Below are positions 1 through 8,126 of a stretch of 51,306 bases of DNA, one piece after another. The notes beneath the pieces are model-generated. The model searched no databases. It was not told the origin of the DNA and worked only from the letters and a program-made list of their open reading frames with translations. The stretch comes from Sphingomonadales bacterium (GTDB lineage Bacteria; Pseudomonadota; Alphaproteobacteria; Sphingomonadales; Sphingomonadaceae): the NCBI GenBank assembly GCA_027486895.1, contig JAIXOE010000029.1:1-51306 (forward strand). Direction: 5' to 3'. Position 1 is the stretch's first letter, and the number at the start of each line of letters is the position of its first letter. A program made the position numbers and the translations under genes.

Positions 1-162
1 GTCGTTTGTGGTGAGCAAGATGATGACAACGGGTCTGCCAGTGCTCTTACTGCGCTCCTGCGCCGCGGGAGGCTATTCACGGTGCCCGGCAACCACATGA
101 GTGCAGTCATCAAGCCGGAACTTGGTCGGGCGTTTGTAGCAGCCCTGACGACGGATTTCTGA
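1..162 (+). CDS. alpha/beta hydrolase, C-terminal fragment
   Basis: The reading frame is open from the first base and ends in TGA at 160-162, giving the last 53 residues of a protein. The stretch VVCGEQDD followed by a short helix and then VPGNHMSAV resembles the end of an alpha/beta-hydrolase fold: the Asp-rich loop after the sixth strand, then the loop carrying the catalytic His (in GNHMS). The substrate cannot be told from this fragment. The downstream acetyltransferase starts two bases after the stop, which suggests co-transcription. The fold assignment is reasonable, but the nucleophile region lies outside the window. Confidence 0.6.
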   Translation, partial: VVCGEQDDDNGSASALTALLRRGRLFTVPGNHMSAVIKPELGRAFVAALTTDF

Positions 163-164
163 CC

Positions 165-722
165 ATGACCCCGCCATTCGACATTCAGCCTGTTCTGGTT
201 GGCGAAAAAGTTCTTTTGCGGCCATTGGTTGAGGGAGACTATGATGCGTTGTTTGCCGTTGCGTCTGATCCCGATGTCTGGGCGATGCATCCCTTTCGGG
301 ACCGATATAAAAGCGAAGTTTTTATCCCGTTTTTTGCAGAAGCAATGAAATCAAAAGGCGCATTTGCAATCATTGATCGGGCTTCCGGCAATATGATCGG
401 CGGCACGCGTTTTGCGAACTATGTTCCCGAAGCCAACGAGATCGAAATAGGCTGGACCTTCTTTGCCACGGCATATTGGCGAAGCGGCGCGAACCGCGAA
501 GTAAAAGCATTAATGCTGCGCCATATTTTTGCATTTGTGCAAACGGTGGTCTTCCAGATCGGAGCGCAGAATTTCCGGTCACAAACGGCGGTTGAACGGC
601 TTGGCGGCAGGCTGGTCAACGAACATAAGCGCGAACATGACGGTCAGCTCCATGACTACACGACCTATCATTTGACGCGCGAAGATGCCTCGCGCGGCGT
701 GCTGGCGGACGCTCTCACATAA
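165..722 (+). CDS. GNAT-family N-acetyltransferase (RimJ/RimL-like)
   Basis: A 185-residue protein with the layout of acetyl-CoA-dependent N-acetyltransferases that modify protein N-termini or small amines. It opens with the family-typical pattern of a strand, LLRPLVEGDYDAL and a helix. A central strand (IIDRASGNMIGGTRF) is followed by EIGWTFFATAYWRSGANREV. The C-terminal part has the usual N..S..A.E.LGG pattern (NFRSQTAVERLGG) and a D-Y-T-Y-H end. The canonical QxxGxG/A acetyl-CoA loop is replaced by RSGANREV, which is common in the RimJ/RimL branch. The ATG at 165 lies two bases after the previous stop and TAATATG leads into the next gene, so the three genes probably form one transcript. 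The substrate is unknown. Confidence 0.8.
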   Translation: MTPPFDIQPVLVGEKVLLRPLVEGDYDALFAVASDPDVWAMHPFRDRYKSEVFIPFFAEAMKSKGAFAIIDRASGNMIGGTRFANYVPEANEIEIGWTFFATAYWRSGANREVKALMLRHIFAFVQTVVFQIGAQNFRSQTAVERLGGRLVNEHKREHDGQLHDYTTYHLTREDASRGVLADALT

Positions 723-723
723 T

Positions 724-1254
724 ATGCACGGTGAAAGCGCTCTTGAACGACGTTTCTGGCGATATTGGATGGCTGGCATTTTGTTGTTGGCCGTTCAAAT
801 TGTCATGAACGTCTGGCTCATGACTGACGTTTCGCTCTTGGGGATCAGCGATCACCAAGCCGCTGGCTCGGCCGCGCGCGTCGATGCTATTCAGGCAGGA
901 TGGGAAGCCTCAGCCGTGATGGGGCTCGCCATTTTCAGCATGATGCTGGATTGCCTTTTCATCGGCGTTTACAGTTGGGGAGCGTTCGCAGGCGGGCGGT
1001 TATTTGCCACATCGCACAGCGCTTTGTTGTCCCGCCTTGGAAAGGTCATCGCGATAGCCGCTATGGGCTTCTGTGCCGCTGATTATACCGAGACAATCAG
1101 TCAGCTTGTGCAAGCCATGCGCGGGCAGGGCAGTGATCGGCTTGCATATGTTGCCGCAACAATGCGGCCCATAAAAACGATCCTGTTTCTCGTAACGTTT
1201 TTTGGCCTGCTGATAGCTCTATACATTCGACGAACAACGCGCCGGGCGCCTTGA
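724..1254 (+). CDS. four-helix integral membrane protein of unknown function
   Basis: A 176-residue hydrophobic protein with four likely membrane helices: about residues 10-31 (WMAGILLLAVQIVMNVW), 57-82 (MGLAIFSMMLDCLFIGVYSW), 97-114 (IAIAAMGFCAADY) and 143-164 (ILFLVTFFGLLIALYI). It ends in a basic tail (RRTTRR). I do not recognise a family. An upstream in-frame ATG exists at 685 inside the acetyltransferase, but the ATG at 724 sits one base after that gene's TAA and directly precedes MHGESALERRFWRYW, a plausible cytoplasmic N-terminus. No good Shine-Dalgarno is visible, so translation is probably coupled to the gene before. Confidence 0.7.
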   Translation: MHGESALERRFWRYWMAGILLLAVQIVMNVWLMTDVSLLGISDHQAAGSAARVDAIQAGWEASAVMGLAIFSMMLDCLFIGVYSWGAFAGGRLFATSHSALLSRLGKVIAIAAMGFCAADYTETISQLVQAMRGQGSDRLAYVAATMRPIKTILFLVTFFGLLIALYIRRTTRRAP

Positions 1255-1308
1255 CGCCGCTGCATGAAAGTTTCACCATCGGGTCATATTGTTTTCCGGG
1301 AACCCGTC

Positions 1309-3183
1309 ATGAAAAATCTTGTATCGATCGCCGCATTGGCATTTGCCTCACTTTCCCTTCCAACCGTCGTTATGGCGCAGGATTCGACTGCCGCTTCGTC
1401 TGCACCCACCGTCGCTGAGGCCGATGCATTCGTCGCTGCTGCGGAAAAGGATTTGTTCGATTTTTCGATTGAGGGCGGACGCGTCGCGTGGATCAACTCA
1501 ACCTATATAACGGACGACACCGATGCACTTGCGGCTCGCTATGGCGAAATTGGTACCGAAAAGTCCGTCCGTTACGCATTGGATGCTGCGAAGTATCAGG
1601 CGCTTCCGGGTTTGTCATACGACACCAAGCGTAAGCTTGATATCTTACGTGGCGGAATAGTCCTTCCAGCGCCGACGACAACGGGCGCCGCGGCTGAACT
1701 TGCCACCATCACCACCAAGCTGCAATCCGCTTACGGCAAAGGGCGCGGCACGCTGAACGGCAAGGAAATCAACGGTTCTGATATTGAGGCTGCGATGGGT
1801 TCAAGTCGCAACCCCGAGGAACTGAAAGAAATGTGGGTGAGCTGGCATGACAATGTCGGCGCGCCTATGGGTAAGGATTATGCCCGAATGGTTGAAATCG
1901 CCAATCAGGGCGCAACCGAGCTCGGCTATGCGGACGTCGGTGCAATGTGGCGTTCGGGCTATGATATGCCCGCCGATGACTTTGCCAAGTTGACGGACAA
2001 ATTGTGGCTTGAGGTGAAGCCGCTTTACGACGAATTGCACACATATGTGCGCACGCAGTTGAACAAGAAATATGGTGATGCCGTCCAATCAAAGACTGGC
2101 CCCATTCGCGCTGATCTGCTGGGCAATATGTGGGCTCAGGAATGGGGCAACATTTATGATGTGGTTGCACCTCCGGGTGCTGGCGATATTGGTTATGATA
2201 TTGGCGAACTGCTGGTTGCCAAGGGTTACAAGCAAACCGAAGCCGTCGATTTCACTACAAATCGCGGCAAGGCTGAAAAGGATATGGTCAAGGTCGGCGA
2301 AGGCTTTTTCTCGTCGCTTGGTTTTGAACCACTGCCCAAGACATTTTGGGATCGCGCGCAGTTTATCAAACCAGCCGACCGCGAAGTGATCTGCCATGCC
2401 TCTGCGTGGGATATCGATAATGTCGACGATCTGCGCATAAAGATGTGTATCAAGGTCAACACCGATGACTTCGTGACTATCCATCACGAGCTTGGACACA
2501 ATTATTACCAGCGCGCTTATAACAAGCAGTCCTTTTTATATCTGAACGGCGCCAACGACGGTTTCCATGAGGCAATCGGCGATGCCATCGCTTTGTCGAT
2601 TACCCCGAATTATCTCGTGCAAATTGGGCTTTTGGATGCTGCAAAGGTTCCCGGAGCCGATAAGGACAACGGACTTTTGCTCCGCCAAGCGATGGATAAG
2701 GTTGCGTTTCTGCCATTTGGATTGCTAATCGACAAATGGCGCTGGGGTGTCTTCAATGGCTCCATCACGCCAGCCAATTATAACAAGGGTTGGACTGATT
2801 TGCGTTTGCAATATCAGGGGATCGTTCCGCCGGTAGAGCGTGCTGCCGACCGATTTGACGCAGGCGCGAAATATCACATTCCCGGAAACACGCCCTATAC
2901 GCGCTACTTTCTTGCGCGGATTTTGCAGTTCCAATTCTACAAGGCTGCTTGCGATATTTCTGGCTGGAAAGGTCCGCTCCACCGCTGCTCTTTCTATGGA
3001 AATAAAGAGGTTGGAACGCGGTTGAACGCCATGCTTGAAATGGGTGCATCCAAGCCGTGGCCGGATGCTTTGCAGACCTTTACAGGAACGCGGGAGATGT
3101 CGGGCAAGCCAATGCTCGAATATTTTGCGCCGCTGATGAAATGGCTAAAGGCCCAGAACAAGGGCGCCGCAAAGGGCTGGTAA
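1309..3183 (+). CDS. exported M2-family metallopeptidase (ACE-like peptidyl-dipeptidase)
   Basis: A 624-residue zinc peptidase of family M2, the bacterial relatives of angiotensin-converting enzyme, which remove C-terminal dipeptides. The HExxH zinc site is visible at residues 393-397 (HELGH). The third ligand Glu421 lies in HEAIGD, 24 residues further on, exactly the ACE spacing. An N-terminal signal peptide (MKNLVSIAALAFASLSLPTVVMAQ) indicates export to the periplasm. An in-frame ATG at 1264 would put 15 polar residues before the signal, so I prefer 1309, which has a GGGA element just upstream. It stands alone and is followed by a strong terminator at 3190. The family call is secure; the natural substrate is unknown, and nutrient-peptide turnover is likely. 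Confidence 0.93.
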   Translation: MKNLVSIAALAFASLSLPTVVMAQDSTAASSAPTVAEADAFVAAAEKDLFDFSIEGGRVAWINSTYITDDTDALAARYGEIGTEKSVRYALDAAKYQALPGLSYDTKRKLDILRGGIVLPAPTTTGAAAELATITTKLQSAYGKGRGTLNGKEINGSDIEAAMGSSRNPEELKEMWVSWHDNVGAPMGKDYARMVEIANQGATELGYADVGAMWRSGYDMPADDFAKLTDKLWLEVKPLYDELHTYVRTQLNKKYGDAVQSKTGPIRADLLGNMWAQEWGNIYDVVAPPGAGDIGYDIGELLVAKGYKQTEAVDFTTNRGKAEKDMVKVGEGFFSSLGFEPLPKTFWDRAQFIKPADREVICHASAWDIDNVDDLRIKMCIKVNTDDFVTIHHELGHNYYQRAYNKQSFLYLNGANDGFHEAIGDAIALSITPNYLVQIGLLDAAKVPGADKDNGLLLRQAMDKVAFLPFGLLIDKWRWGVFNGSITPANYNKGWTDLRLQYQGIVPPVERAADRFDAGAKYHIPGNTPYTRYFLARILQFQFYKAACDISGWKGPLHRCSFYGNKEVGTRLNAMLEMGASKPWPDALQTFTGTREMSGKPMLEYFAPLMKWLKAQNKGAAKGW

Positions 3184-3189
3184 TATACG

Positions 3190-3222
3190 CAGCCCCGCCG
3201 ATGTAAGGCGGGGCTGTTTTTT
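3190..3222 (+). terminator. rho-independent terminator after the M2 peptidase
   Basis: A perfect 10-bp GC-rich stem (CAGCCCCGCC / GGCGGGGCTG) with a 7-base loop is followed directly by six Ts on the plus strand. It lies seven bases after the peptidase stop and just before the end of the minus-strand gene, whose transcript would not see a T-run here. Confidence 0.9.
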
Positions 3223-3223
3223 A

Positions 3224-3700
3224 TCAGAGGCTAGGCAGCGGTTTAGGCGGCGTTTTCGCAGGGGCGGCACGTTTCGTGGCAGGCTTCGCCTTTGGTGCAG
3301 GTTTCGCAACCGTCGCAGGCGCGGTTGCCGGTTTGGCTGCCGCCTTGGGCGCTGGTTTTTTTACCGCTGGTTTCTTTGTAACTGGCTTTTTGGCAGCAGG
3401 TTTTTTTGGGGATGACTTGGCGTCAGCGGTTTTGCGATCATAGACCTTTTTGCCCGCGACGGCTGCGGCCGCAGCAGTTGCGATGACAGCACCAGCAACA
3501 GCAGCAGTCTTGCCAGGGTTTTCTTTAATCACTGATCCTGCTGTTGCCGCTGCGCTTGAGGCTTGATCAACAGCCGATTTCGCGGTTGTAGACGCCGATT
3601 GCGCCACAGTTCGCGCGCTGCCAGTCAATCCGTCTGCGAATGCGCGCAACTTGTTCAAAACTTTGTCGAGCGATCCTGTGTTTTCAGGTTTCTTCGGCAT
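3224..3700 (-). CDS. Lys/Ala/Pro-rich basic protein with a hydrophobic segment (histone H1-like tail)
   Basis: A 158-residue low-complexity protein. Residues 10-60 form an alanine/serine-rich, probably helical region. About residues 65-83 (AAVAGAVIATAAAAAVAG) are hydrophobic enough for one membrane helix. Residues 98-155 are a run of KKPA/AKPA-type repeats like the tail of histone H1 or AlgP-type nucleoid proteins. The start is placed at ATG 3700 because GGAGG lies eight bases upstream; an in-frame ATG at 3715 lacks a comparable site and lies close to a candidate promoter. DNA binding is inferred from composition only. A membrane-tethered DNA- or envelope-binding protein is equally possible. 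Confidence 0.7.
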   Translation of the reverse strand: MPKKPENTGSLDKVLNKLRAFADGLTGSARTVAQSASTTAKSAVDQASSAAATAGSVIKENPGKTAAVAGAVIATAAAAAVAGKKVYDRKTADAKSSPKKPAAKKPVTKKPAVKKPAPKAAAKPATAPATVAKPAPKAKPATKRAAPAKTPPKPLPSL

Positions 3701-3718
3701 GGGCCGTACCTCCATGGT

Positions 3719-3747
3719 TATACTGTAAGGATAATCAATTGGTTCAA
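3719..3747 (-). promoter_or_regulatory. candidate promoter of the Lys/Ala/Pro-rich gene
   Basis: On the minus strand TTGAAC (3747-3742) and AGTATA (3724-3719) are separated by 17 bases. Transcription would start around 3712, which fits a translation start at 3700 rather than 3715. Support is sequence resemblance only. Confidence 0.35.
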
Positions 3748-3764
3748 GTTTCGTTCCTCCGCCC

Positions 3765-5210
3765 TTATCTGAAAGGCGGTTCGTTGAACGCGCGAAGTTT
3801 GCGACTGTGCAAGCTGTTTCCAGCCTCGCGTAGCAATTCGCACGTTTGAATTCCTATCTGCAAATGCGCTGCAATCGCTTCTTCATAAAAACGGTTGGCT
3901 TGCCCGGGCAGCTTGATTTCTCCATGCAGCGGCTTGTCCGATACACACAGCAATGTGCCATAAGGCACGCGGAAGCGATATCCTTGGGCAGCAATAGTCG
4001 CTGACTCCATGTCGATAGCAATCGCACGGCTTTGCGAAAATCTGAGCGCAGATGCCGAATAGCGCAATTCCCAGTTGCGGTCGTCGGTTGTGACAACCGT
4101 ACCGGTGCGCATGCGCCGTTTCAGATTGGCGCCGCTGGTTCCTGAAACATGTTCAGCCGCGCTGGCGAGCGCCTGCTGCACTTCGGCGATGGGCGGAATA
4201 GGAATTTCGGGCGGCAATACTTCATCCAGAATATGGTCGTCGCGCAGGTAGGCATGGGCAAGGACGTAATCGCCAATCCGCTGCGTTTCACGAAGGCCGC
4301 CGCAGTGGCCAATCATCAGCCATGCTTCCGGGCGCAGTACCGCCAAATGGTCACAGATTGTCTTGGCGTTCGAAGGCCCGACGCCGATATTCACAAGCGT
4401 GATGCCGGACCCGTCTGGCGACATGAGATGGTAGGCTGGCATCTGGTGCCGCCGCCATGTGCTGTCCGCAACAAGCTGGGCTGCGTTGTCGGTCGGTTTG
4501 TCGACATACAAGCCGCCTGCGCCCGACAATGCAGTATAGCGGCCATTGCCGACTTGCGTGCACGCCCAGCTAACGAATTCGTCAACGTATCGGTGGTAGT
4601 TGGTAAACAGGATATAATGCTGAACATGCTCGGCAGGGGCGCCGGTATAATGCCGGAGCCGCGCGAGGGAAAAATCGGTGCGAAGGCCGTCAAACAAAGC
4701 AAGCGGTCCATTGGCATTGCCCTTTACCCGAAGCAATCCGTCGGCAATCTCGTCCCCGATATCGGCCAGTTCAGTGGTCGGGAAATGGCGCGCTAGCTCA
4801 TTTGGGCTTACTGTGCCCAATTCCAAGTCCGCAGACCCATCGAGAACATAAGGAAAAGGAATTTCCTGTTTGCTGCGGCCGACTGAAATCTCGAGCTCAT
4901 ATTGCTCAATCAGCAGGTCAAGTTGTTCACCGATATATTCGGCAAACAAATTCGGTTTGGTAAATGTGGTCCGGAATGTTCCGACTTTTTCAAGCTTGCC
5001 AAATGCAAGGTTGGACTGCGTCTCCCGCTCTTTACCCGCATATGTAATAACGAGTTCGGGGTAACAGAAATCATTGCTTGCCCGTTGATCAGCCGAAGGC
5101 GGCGTTCGGTCCTTCAAGTAATGTGCGAGTGCAGTTTGCAGGCGTTTGACCGAAGCTTCATATTCGGTAACGAGTTGATTAATGATGTTTTGAGATTGTT
5201 GACTAGGCAT
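3765..5210 (-). CDS. amn: AMP nucleosidase
   Basis: A 481-residue enzyme that splits AMP into adenine and ribose 5-phosphate, lowering AMP and feeding purine salvage. The N-terminal half matches the AMP nucleosidase-specific domain (EISVGRSKQEIPFPYVLDG; LALFDGLRTDFSLARLRHYTG). The C-terminal half is a nucleoside-phosphorylase fold with NIGVGPSNAKTICDHLAVLRP, MIGHCGG and the base-site AIDMESATIAAQGYRFRVPYGTLL. The length agrees with the family. I start at ATG 5210; an in-frame GTG at 5216 would add two residues, and neither has a clear Shine-Dalgarno. A terminator for the upstream peroxiredoxin gene lies just before it, so amn is likely transcribed separately. Confidence 0.93.
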   Translation of the reverse strand: MPSQQSQNIINQLVTEYEASVKRLQTALAHYLKDRTPPSADQRASNDFCYPELVITYAGKERETQSNLAFGKLEKVGTFRTTFTKPNLFAEYIGEQLDLLIEQYELEISVGRSKQEIPFPYVLDGSADLELGTVSPNELARHFPTTELADIGDEIADGLLRVKGNANGPLALFDGLRTDFSLARLRHYTGAPAEHVQHYILFTNYHRYVDEFVSWACTQVGNGRYTALSGAGGLYVDKPTDNAAQLVADSTWRRHQMPAYHLMSPDGSGITLVNIGVGPSNAKTICDHLAVLRPEAWLMIGHCGGLRETQRIGDYVLAHAYLRDDHILDEVLPPEIPIPPIAEVQQALASAAEHVSGTSGANLKRRMRTGTVVTTDDRNWELRYSASALRFSQSRAIAIDMESATIAAQGYRFRVPYGTLLCVSDKPLHGEIKLPGQANRFYEEAIAAHLQIGIQTCELLREAGNSLHSRKLRAFNEPPFR

Positions 5211-5245
5211 AAACACGCATCACCGAAATTTCAAATTTTCGCAAC

Positions 5246-5270
5246 AAAAAAGGGAGGGTTGCCCCTCCCT
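5246..5270 (-). terminator. rho-independent terminator after the peroxiredoxin gene
   Basis: A perfect 8-bp stem (AGGGAGGG / CCCTCCCT) with a TTGC loop. Read on the minus strand it is followed by a T-run, as expected for termination of the gene ending at 5303. The three Ts on the other side make it a weak terminator at best in the plus direction. Confidence 0.8.
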
Positions 5271-5302
5271 TTAAATGCCCAAAAAGGCAAAATTGCGTAA
5301 TA

Positions 5303-5782
5303 TTACAGCTGACCAAGCATATATTCAGCCGAGCTTACGTTAAAGTCACCGGGGGCTTCGACATTCACCTGTTCAACGACACCGTCATTGACGACAAGCG
5401 AGAAGCGTTGGCCGCGCTTGCCCATCCCAAATGCAGAACCGTCCATCTCCAGCCCAAGCGCAGCGGCGAAATCTCCATTGCCGTCAGCCAGCATGGTGAT
5501 TGCATCTGATCCACCAGACTTGTTCCATGCGCCAAGCACGAAGGCGTCGTTCACTGCGGTGCAGGCGATTTCATCAATACCCTTGGCGGCAAGCTCATCG
5601 GACTTTTCAACAAAGCCGGGAAGGTGACGCGCAGAACAGGTTGGGGTGAATGCACCGGGAACCGAAAACAGGGCAACGCGGCGGCCTGCAAAATATTCGG
5701 ATGACTGAACTGGCTGTGGGCCATCAGCAGTGGCTTTTACCAGTTTAACGTCAGGGATTTTGTCACCAACGGAGATGCTCAT
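5303..5782 (-). CDS. peroxiredoxin (Prx5-type thiol peroxidase)
   Basis: A 159-residue cytoplasmic peroxidase that reduces hydrogen peroxide and alkyl hydroperoxides using glutathione or thioredoxin. The peroxidatic cysteine is Cys49 in PGAFTPTCS, the Prx5/type II peroxiredoxin signature. The following segments (HLPGFVEKSDELAAKGIDEIACTAVNDAFVLGAW and GLEMDGSAFGMGKRGQRFSLVV) also match, and the length is typical. The only other cysteine, Cys74, lies in IACTAVND, so a 1-Cys or atypical mechanism would need checking. ATG 5782 has AAGGA eight bases upstream, and a good promoter lies at 5816-5844. It is monocistronic, with its own terminator. Confidence 0.93.
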   Translation of the reverse strand: MSISVGDKIPDVKLVKATADGPQPVQSSEYFAGRRVALFSVPGAFTPTCSARHLPGFVEKSDELAAKGIDEIACTAVNDAFVLGAWNKSGGSDAITMLADGNGDFAAALGLEMDGSAFGMGKRGQRFSLVVNDGVVEQVNVEAPGDFNVSSAEYMLGQL

Positions 5783-5815
5783 ATTTGGATTCCTTTTAAC
5801 TGTGGGGTTCGCGGC

Positions 5816-5844
5816 TTAATCCGGGACCCGCTCTGGCAAGTCAA
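5816..5844 (-). promoter_or_regulatory. promoter of the peroxiredoxin gene
   Basis: On the minus strand TTGACT (5844-5839) is followed after 17 bases by GATTAA (5821-5816), a good match to the sigma-70 type promoter of alphaproteobacteria. It lies 34 bases before the start codon. No operator-like repeat is evident. Confidence 0.5.
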
Positions 5845-6000
5845 GTAGACGTTCTATCCGACTAATAATTTGATTTCGGCATGCTGCAAAAACGTTCCTG
5901 ATCCACGCCAATAATTTATGCCATACAATCAACGCATTAGATGGTGAATTTTGCTTTACTTTGCTTGTTGAATATTCGGTAAACAGGATAGTCAATGTTG

Positions 6001-6025
6001 ACCCCGTTGAACACGAAAACGGGGT
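6001..6025 (+). promoter_or_regulatory. hairpin over the ribosome binding site of the small exported protein gene
   Basis: A perfect 8-bp inverted repeat, ACCCCGTT (6001-6008) and AACGGGGT (6018-6025) with a 9-base loop, ends six bases before the ATG at 6032. The G-run that would serve as Shine-Dalgarno (6021-6024) is paired in the stem, so the hairpin could limit translation. There is no T-run, so it is not a terminator. Confidence 0.45.
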
Positions 6026-6031
6026 GGGGTA

Positions 6032-6520
6032 ATGACAAAAATATTGAAAAGGGCCGCGCTTGGCGTGGTATTAATGGCTGTGTCGGTTCAGCCAGCGCAA
6101 GCGTGCTGGACGAACGCCGCACAAGATGCCGCCAAGATCAAACATTTGAACACGATGCTAATGGTCACAGCGTTGCGTTGTCGAAACACAGCCGACAATT
6201 TCCTGCCGGATTATAACCAGTTTGTCGTAAAGCATAACAGCCTGATCGGCGCGCAAAATACCGCGCTCAGAAACCATCTATCAGCCATTTATGGCGCACG
6301 TGGCGCTGAAGGTGCTTTGGACCGGATGTCGATTGGCTACGCAAACAGCTATGGCAACGGTCATAGGGCCATGGATTGCCGACAGTTAAAGAACTTGGCA
6401 GCCAAACTGGCGTCAGAGACGCATGGCGTGGTGACGATGGCCGCTGTTGCCGATGTCACTGTTGTTGGTGGGTCATGGAGCGGTGTCACTTGTCCGACGC
6501 GAATGGCCACACGGCCATAG
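6032..6520 (+). CDS. small exported protein of unknown function upstream of ahcY
   Basis: A 162-residue protein with a clear signal peptide (cleavage predicted after PAQA24), so the mature protein starts with CWTN. It has four cysteines after the signal (CWTN, LRCRN, MDCRQ, VTCPT), consistent with two disulfides in the periplasm. The middle is helical and rich in Asn and Gly ([12 protein letters not shown]). I recognise the pattern from other sphingomonads but no function. It does not contain the AhcY catalytic or NAD-binding domains, so any database name borrowed from its neighbour would be wrong. The C-terminus ends 97 bases before the ahcY start. Confidence 0.75.
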   Translation: MTKILKRAALGVVLMAVSVQPAQACWTNAAQDAAKIKHLNTMLMVTALRCRNTADNFLPDYNQFVVKHNSLIGAQNTALRNHLSAIYGARGAEGALDRMSIGYANSYGNGHRAMDCRQLKNLAAKLASETHGVVTMAAVADVTVVGGSWSGVTCPTRMATRP

Positions 6521-6534
6521 TCCGCTGCAAGGAC

Positions 6535-6554
6535 ATATAAAGCAATCTTTATAT
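6535..6554 (+). promoter_or_regulatory. perfect inverted repeat upstream of ahcY, candidate SahR-type operator
   Basis: ATATAAAG (6535-6542), spacer CAAT and CTTTATAT (6547-6554) form a perfect 20-base palindrome 63 bases before the ahcY start. AT-rich palindromes of this kind are typical binding sites of ArsR-family dimers. SahR, an ArsR-family repressor responsive to S-adenosylhomocysteine, controls ahcY in many proteobacteria. Its assignment here is inference; no sahR gene lies in this window. Confidence 0.5.
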
Positions 6555-6617
6555 TTGATTTCGTTGAAAGCTGCAGCTAAAGGCGGGGGCATCAAAAACC
6601 TCCCGGAGACCAAGCCT

Positions 6618-8012
6618 GTGGCTTTCAACGATTATGTCATTGCCGATATTAATGAGGCCGATTTCGGTCGCAAAGAAATAAACATTGCCGAGACCGAAAT
6701 GCCCGGCCTCATGGCGCTGCGCGAAGAATTCGGCGCATCGCAGCCATTGAAGGGCGCGCGGATTGTCGGTTCGCTGCACATGACCATTCAGACTGCCGTT
6801 CTGATCGAGACGCTCACAGCTCTTGGTGCAGATGTGCGTTGGGCAACCTGCAACATCTTCTCGACGCAAGATCACGCTGCCGCAGCGATTGCGGCGCGCG
6901 ACATCCCCGTATTCGCGATTAAGGGCGAGAGCCTTGCCGATTATTGGGATTATGTTGGTCGCATTTTCGATTGGGGCGATGAAACCACTGCCAACATCAT
7001 CCTTGACGATGGCGGCGACGCAACGATGTTTGCGCTTTGGGGTGCAAAGCTTGAGCGCGGCGAAACCTTCGGCGAGCCTGAAAACGAGGAAGAAGTTGAA
7101 TTCCAGCGCGCGTTGAAGGCATTTGTGGCTAAGAAGCCTGGTTATTTGACTGAGACCGTAAAGAACCTGAAGGGCGTTTCGGAAGAAACGACCACGGGCG
7201 TTCATCGTCTTTACGAAATCGCGAAGAAGGGTGAACTGCCGTTCCCTGCAATCAACGTAAACGACAGCGTTACCAAGTCGAAGTTTGACAATCTCTATGG
7301 CTGCAAGGAATCACTGGTCGACGCCATTCGCCGCGCCACCGACGTTATGTTGGCTGGTAAGGTTGCATGTGTCGCTGGCTTTGGTGATGTCGGCAAGGGT
7401 TCGGCCCAGTCGCTTCGCAATGGCGGTGCGCGCGTTATGGTCACTGAAGTTGACCCGATCTGCGCATTGCAGGCCGCGATGGAAGGTTTTGAAGTCGTAA
7501 CGATGGAAGAAGCCGTTCAACGCGCTGACATTTTCTGCACCGCAACGGGTAACGCCGACGTCATCACTGCCGAGCATATGATGAATATGAAGCCCATGAG
7601 CATCGTCTGCAACATCGGTCACTTTGACAGTGAAATCCAGATTGCCGCTTTGTCCAATTACAACTGGAATGAAGTGAAGCCAGGCACTGATCTGGTTGAA
7701 TTTCCAGACGGTAAGCAGATCATCGTTCTTGCAAAGGGCCGCTTGGTTAACCTCGGCTGTGCAACCGGACATCCTAGCTTCGTGATGTCGGCAAGCTTCA
7801 CCAACCAGGTGCTTGCGCAAATCGAGCTTTGGACGAACGGTGCGAATTACAAGAACGAAGTGTATGTTCTGCCAAAGCATCTCGACGAGAAGGTCGCGAC
7901 GCTTCACCTCGAAAAGCTGGGCGTTAAGCTCACCAAGCTGACCGACAAGCAGGCTGGCTACATCGGCGTGTCGACCGAAGGTCCATTCAAACCAGACCAT
8001 TATCGTTATTAA
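6618..8012 (+). CDS. ahcY: S-adenosylhomocysteinase
   Basis: A 464-residue NAD-dependent enzyme that converts S-adenosylhomocysteine to homocysteine and adenosine, removing the product inhibitor of methyltransferases. Visible are the N-terminal [21 protein letters not shown], the substrate-site segments [14 protein letters not shown] and [13 protein letters not shown], the Rossmann motif [11 protein letters not shown] near residue 255, [10 protein letters not shown] and the C-terminal PDHYRY. The open frame extends upstream to 6447 inside the preceding gene. I place the start at GTG 6618, with GGAG nine bases upstream, because the N-terminus then matches the family (about ten residues before DYVIADI). 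A palindrome at 6535 may regulate it. It is closed by the terminator at 8036. Confidence 0.96.
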   Translation: MAFNDYVIADINEADFGRKEINIAETEMPGLMALREEFGASQPLKGARIVGSLHMTIQTAVLIETLTALGADVRWATCNIFSTQDHAAAAIAARDIPVFAIKGESLADYWDYVGRIFDWGDETTANIILDDGGDATMFALWGAKLERGETFGEPENEEEVEFQRALKAFVAKKPGYLTETVKNLKGVSEETTTGVHRLYEIAKKGELPFPAINVNDSVTKSKFDNLYGCKESLVDAIRRATDVMLAGKVACVAGFGDVGKGSAQSLRNGGARVMVTEVDPICALQAAMEGFEVVTMEEAVQRADIFCTATGNADVITAEHMMNMKPMSIVCNIGHFDSEIQIAALSNYNWNEVKPGTDLVEFPDGKQIIVLAKGRLVNLGCATGHPSFVMSASFTNQVLAQIELWTNGANYKNEVYVLPKHLDEKVATLHLEKLGVKLTKLTDKQAGYIGVSTEGPFKPDHYRY

Positions 8013-8035
8013 TTGGTCGTCTTTCGAGACTTAAC

Positions 8036-8069
8036 AAAAGCCCGCTGCGGAAACGTGGCGGGCTTTTTT
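8036..8069 (+). terminator. rho-independent terminator after ahcY
   Basis: AAAAGCCCGC (8036-8045) pairs with GCGGGCTTTT (8058-8067) around a 12-base loop, and the T-run continues to 8069. It lies 24 bases after the ahcY stop. Confidence 0.88.
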
Positions 8070-8126
8070 CGTTGCGTGGCGCAAGCATTTGGGCATTAGC
8101 TTGTTCTGGGTAAATTAAAGGGCTTC

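Noticed and set aside
6555-6617. Possible SAM-II or other methyl-cycle riboswitch before ahcY (CAGCTAAAGG segment)
   Set aside because: Only a short piece resembles the 3' part of a SAM-II aptamer. I could not draw the required pseudoknot or the upstream conserved strand. A covariance-model search would decide.
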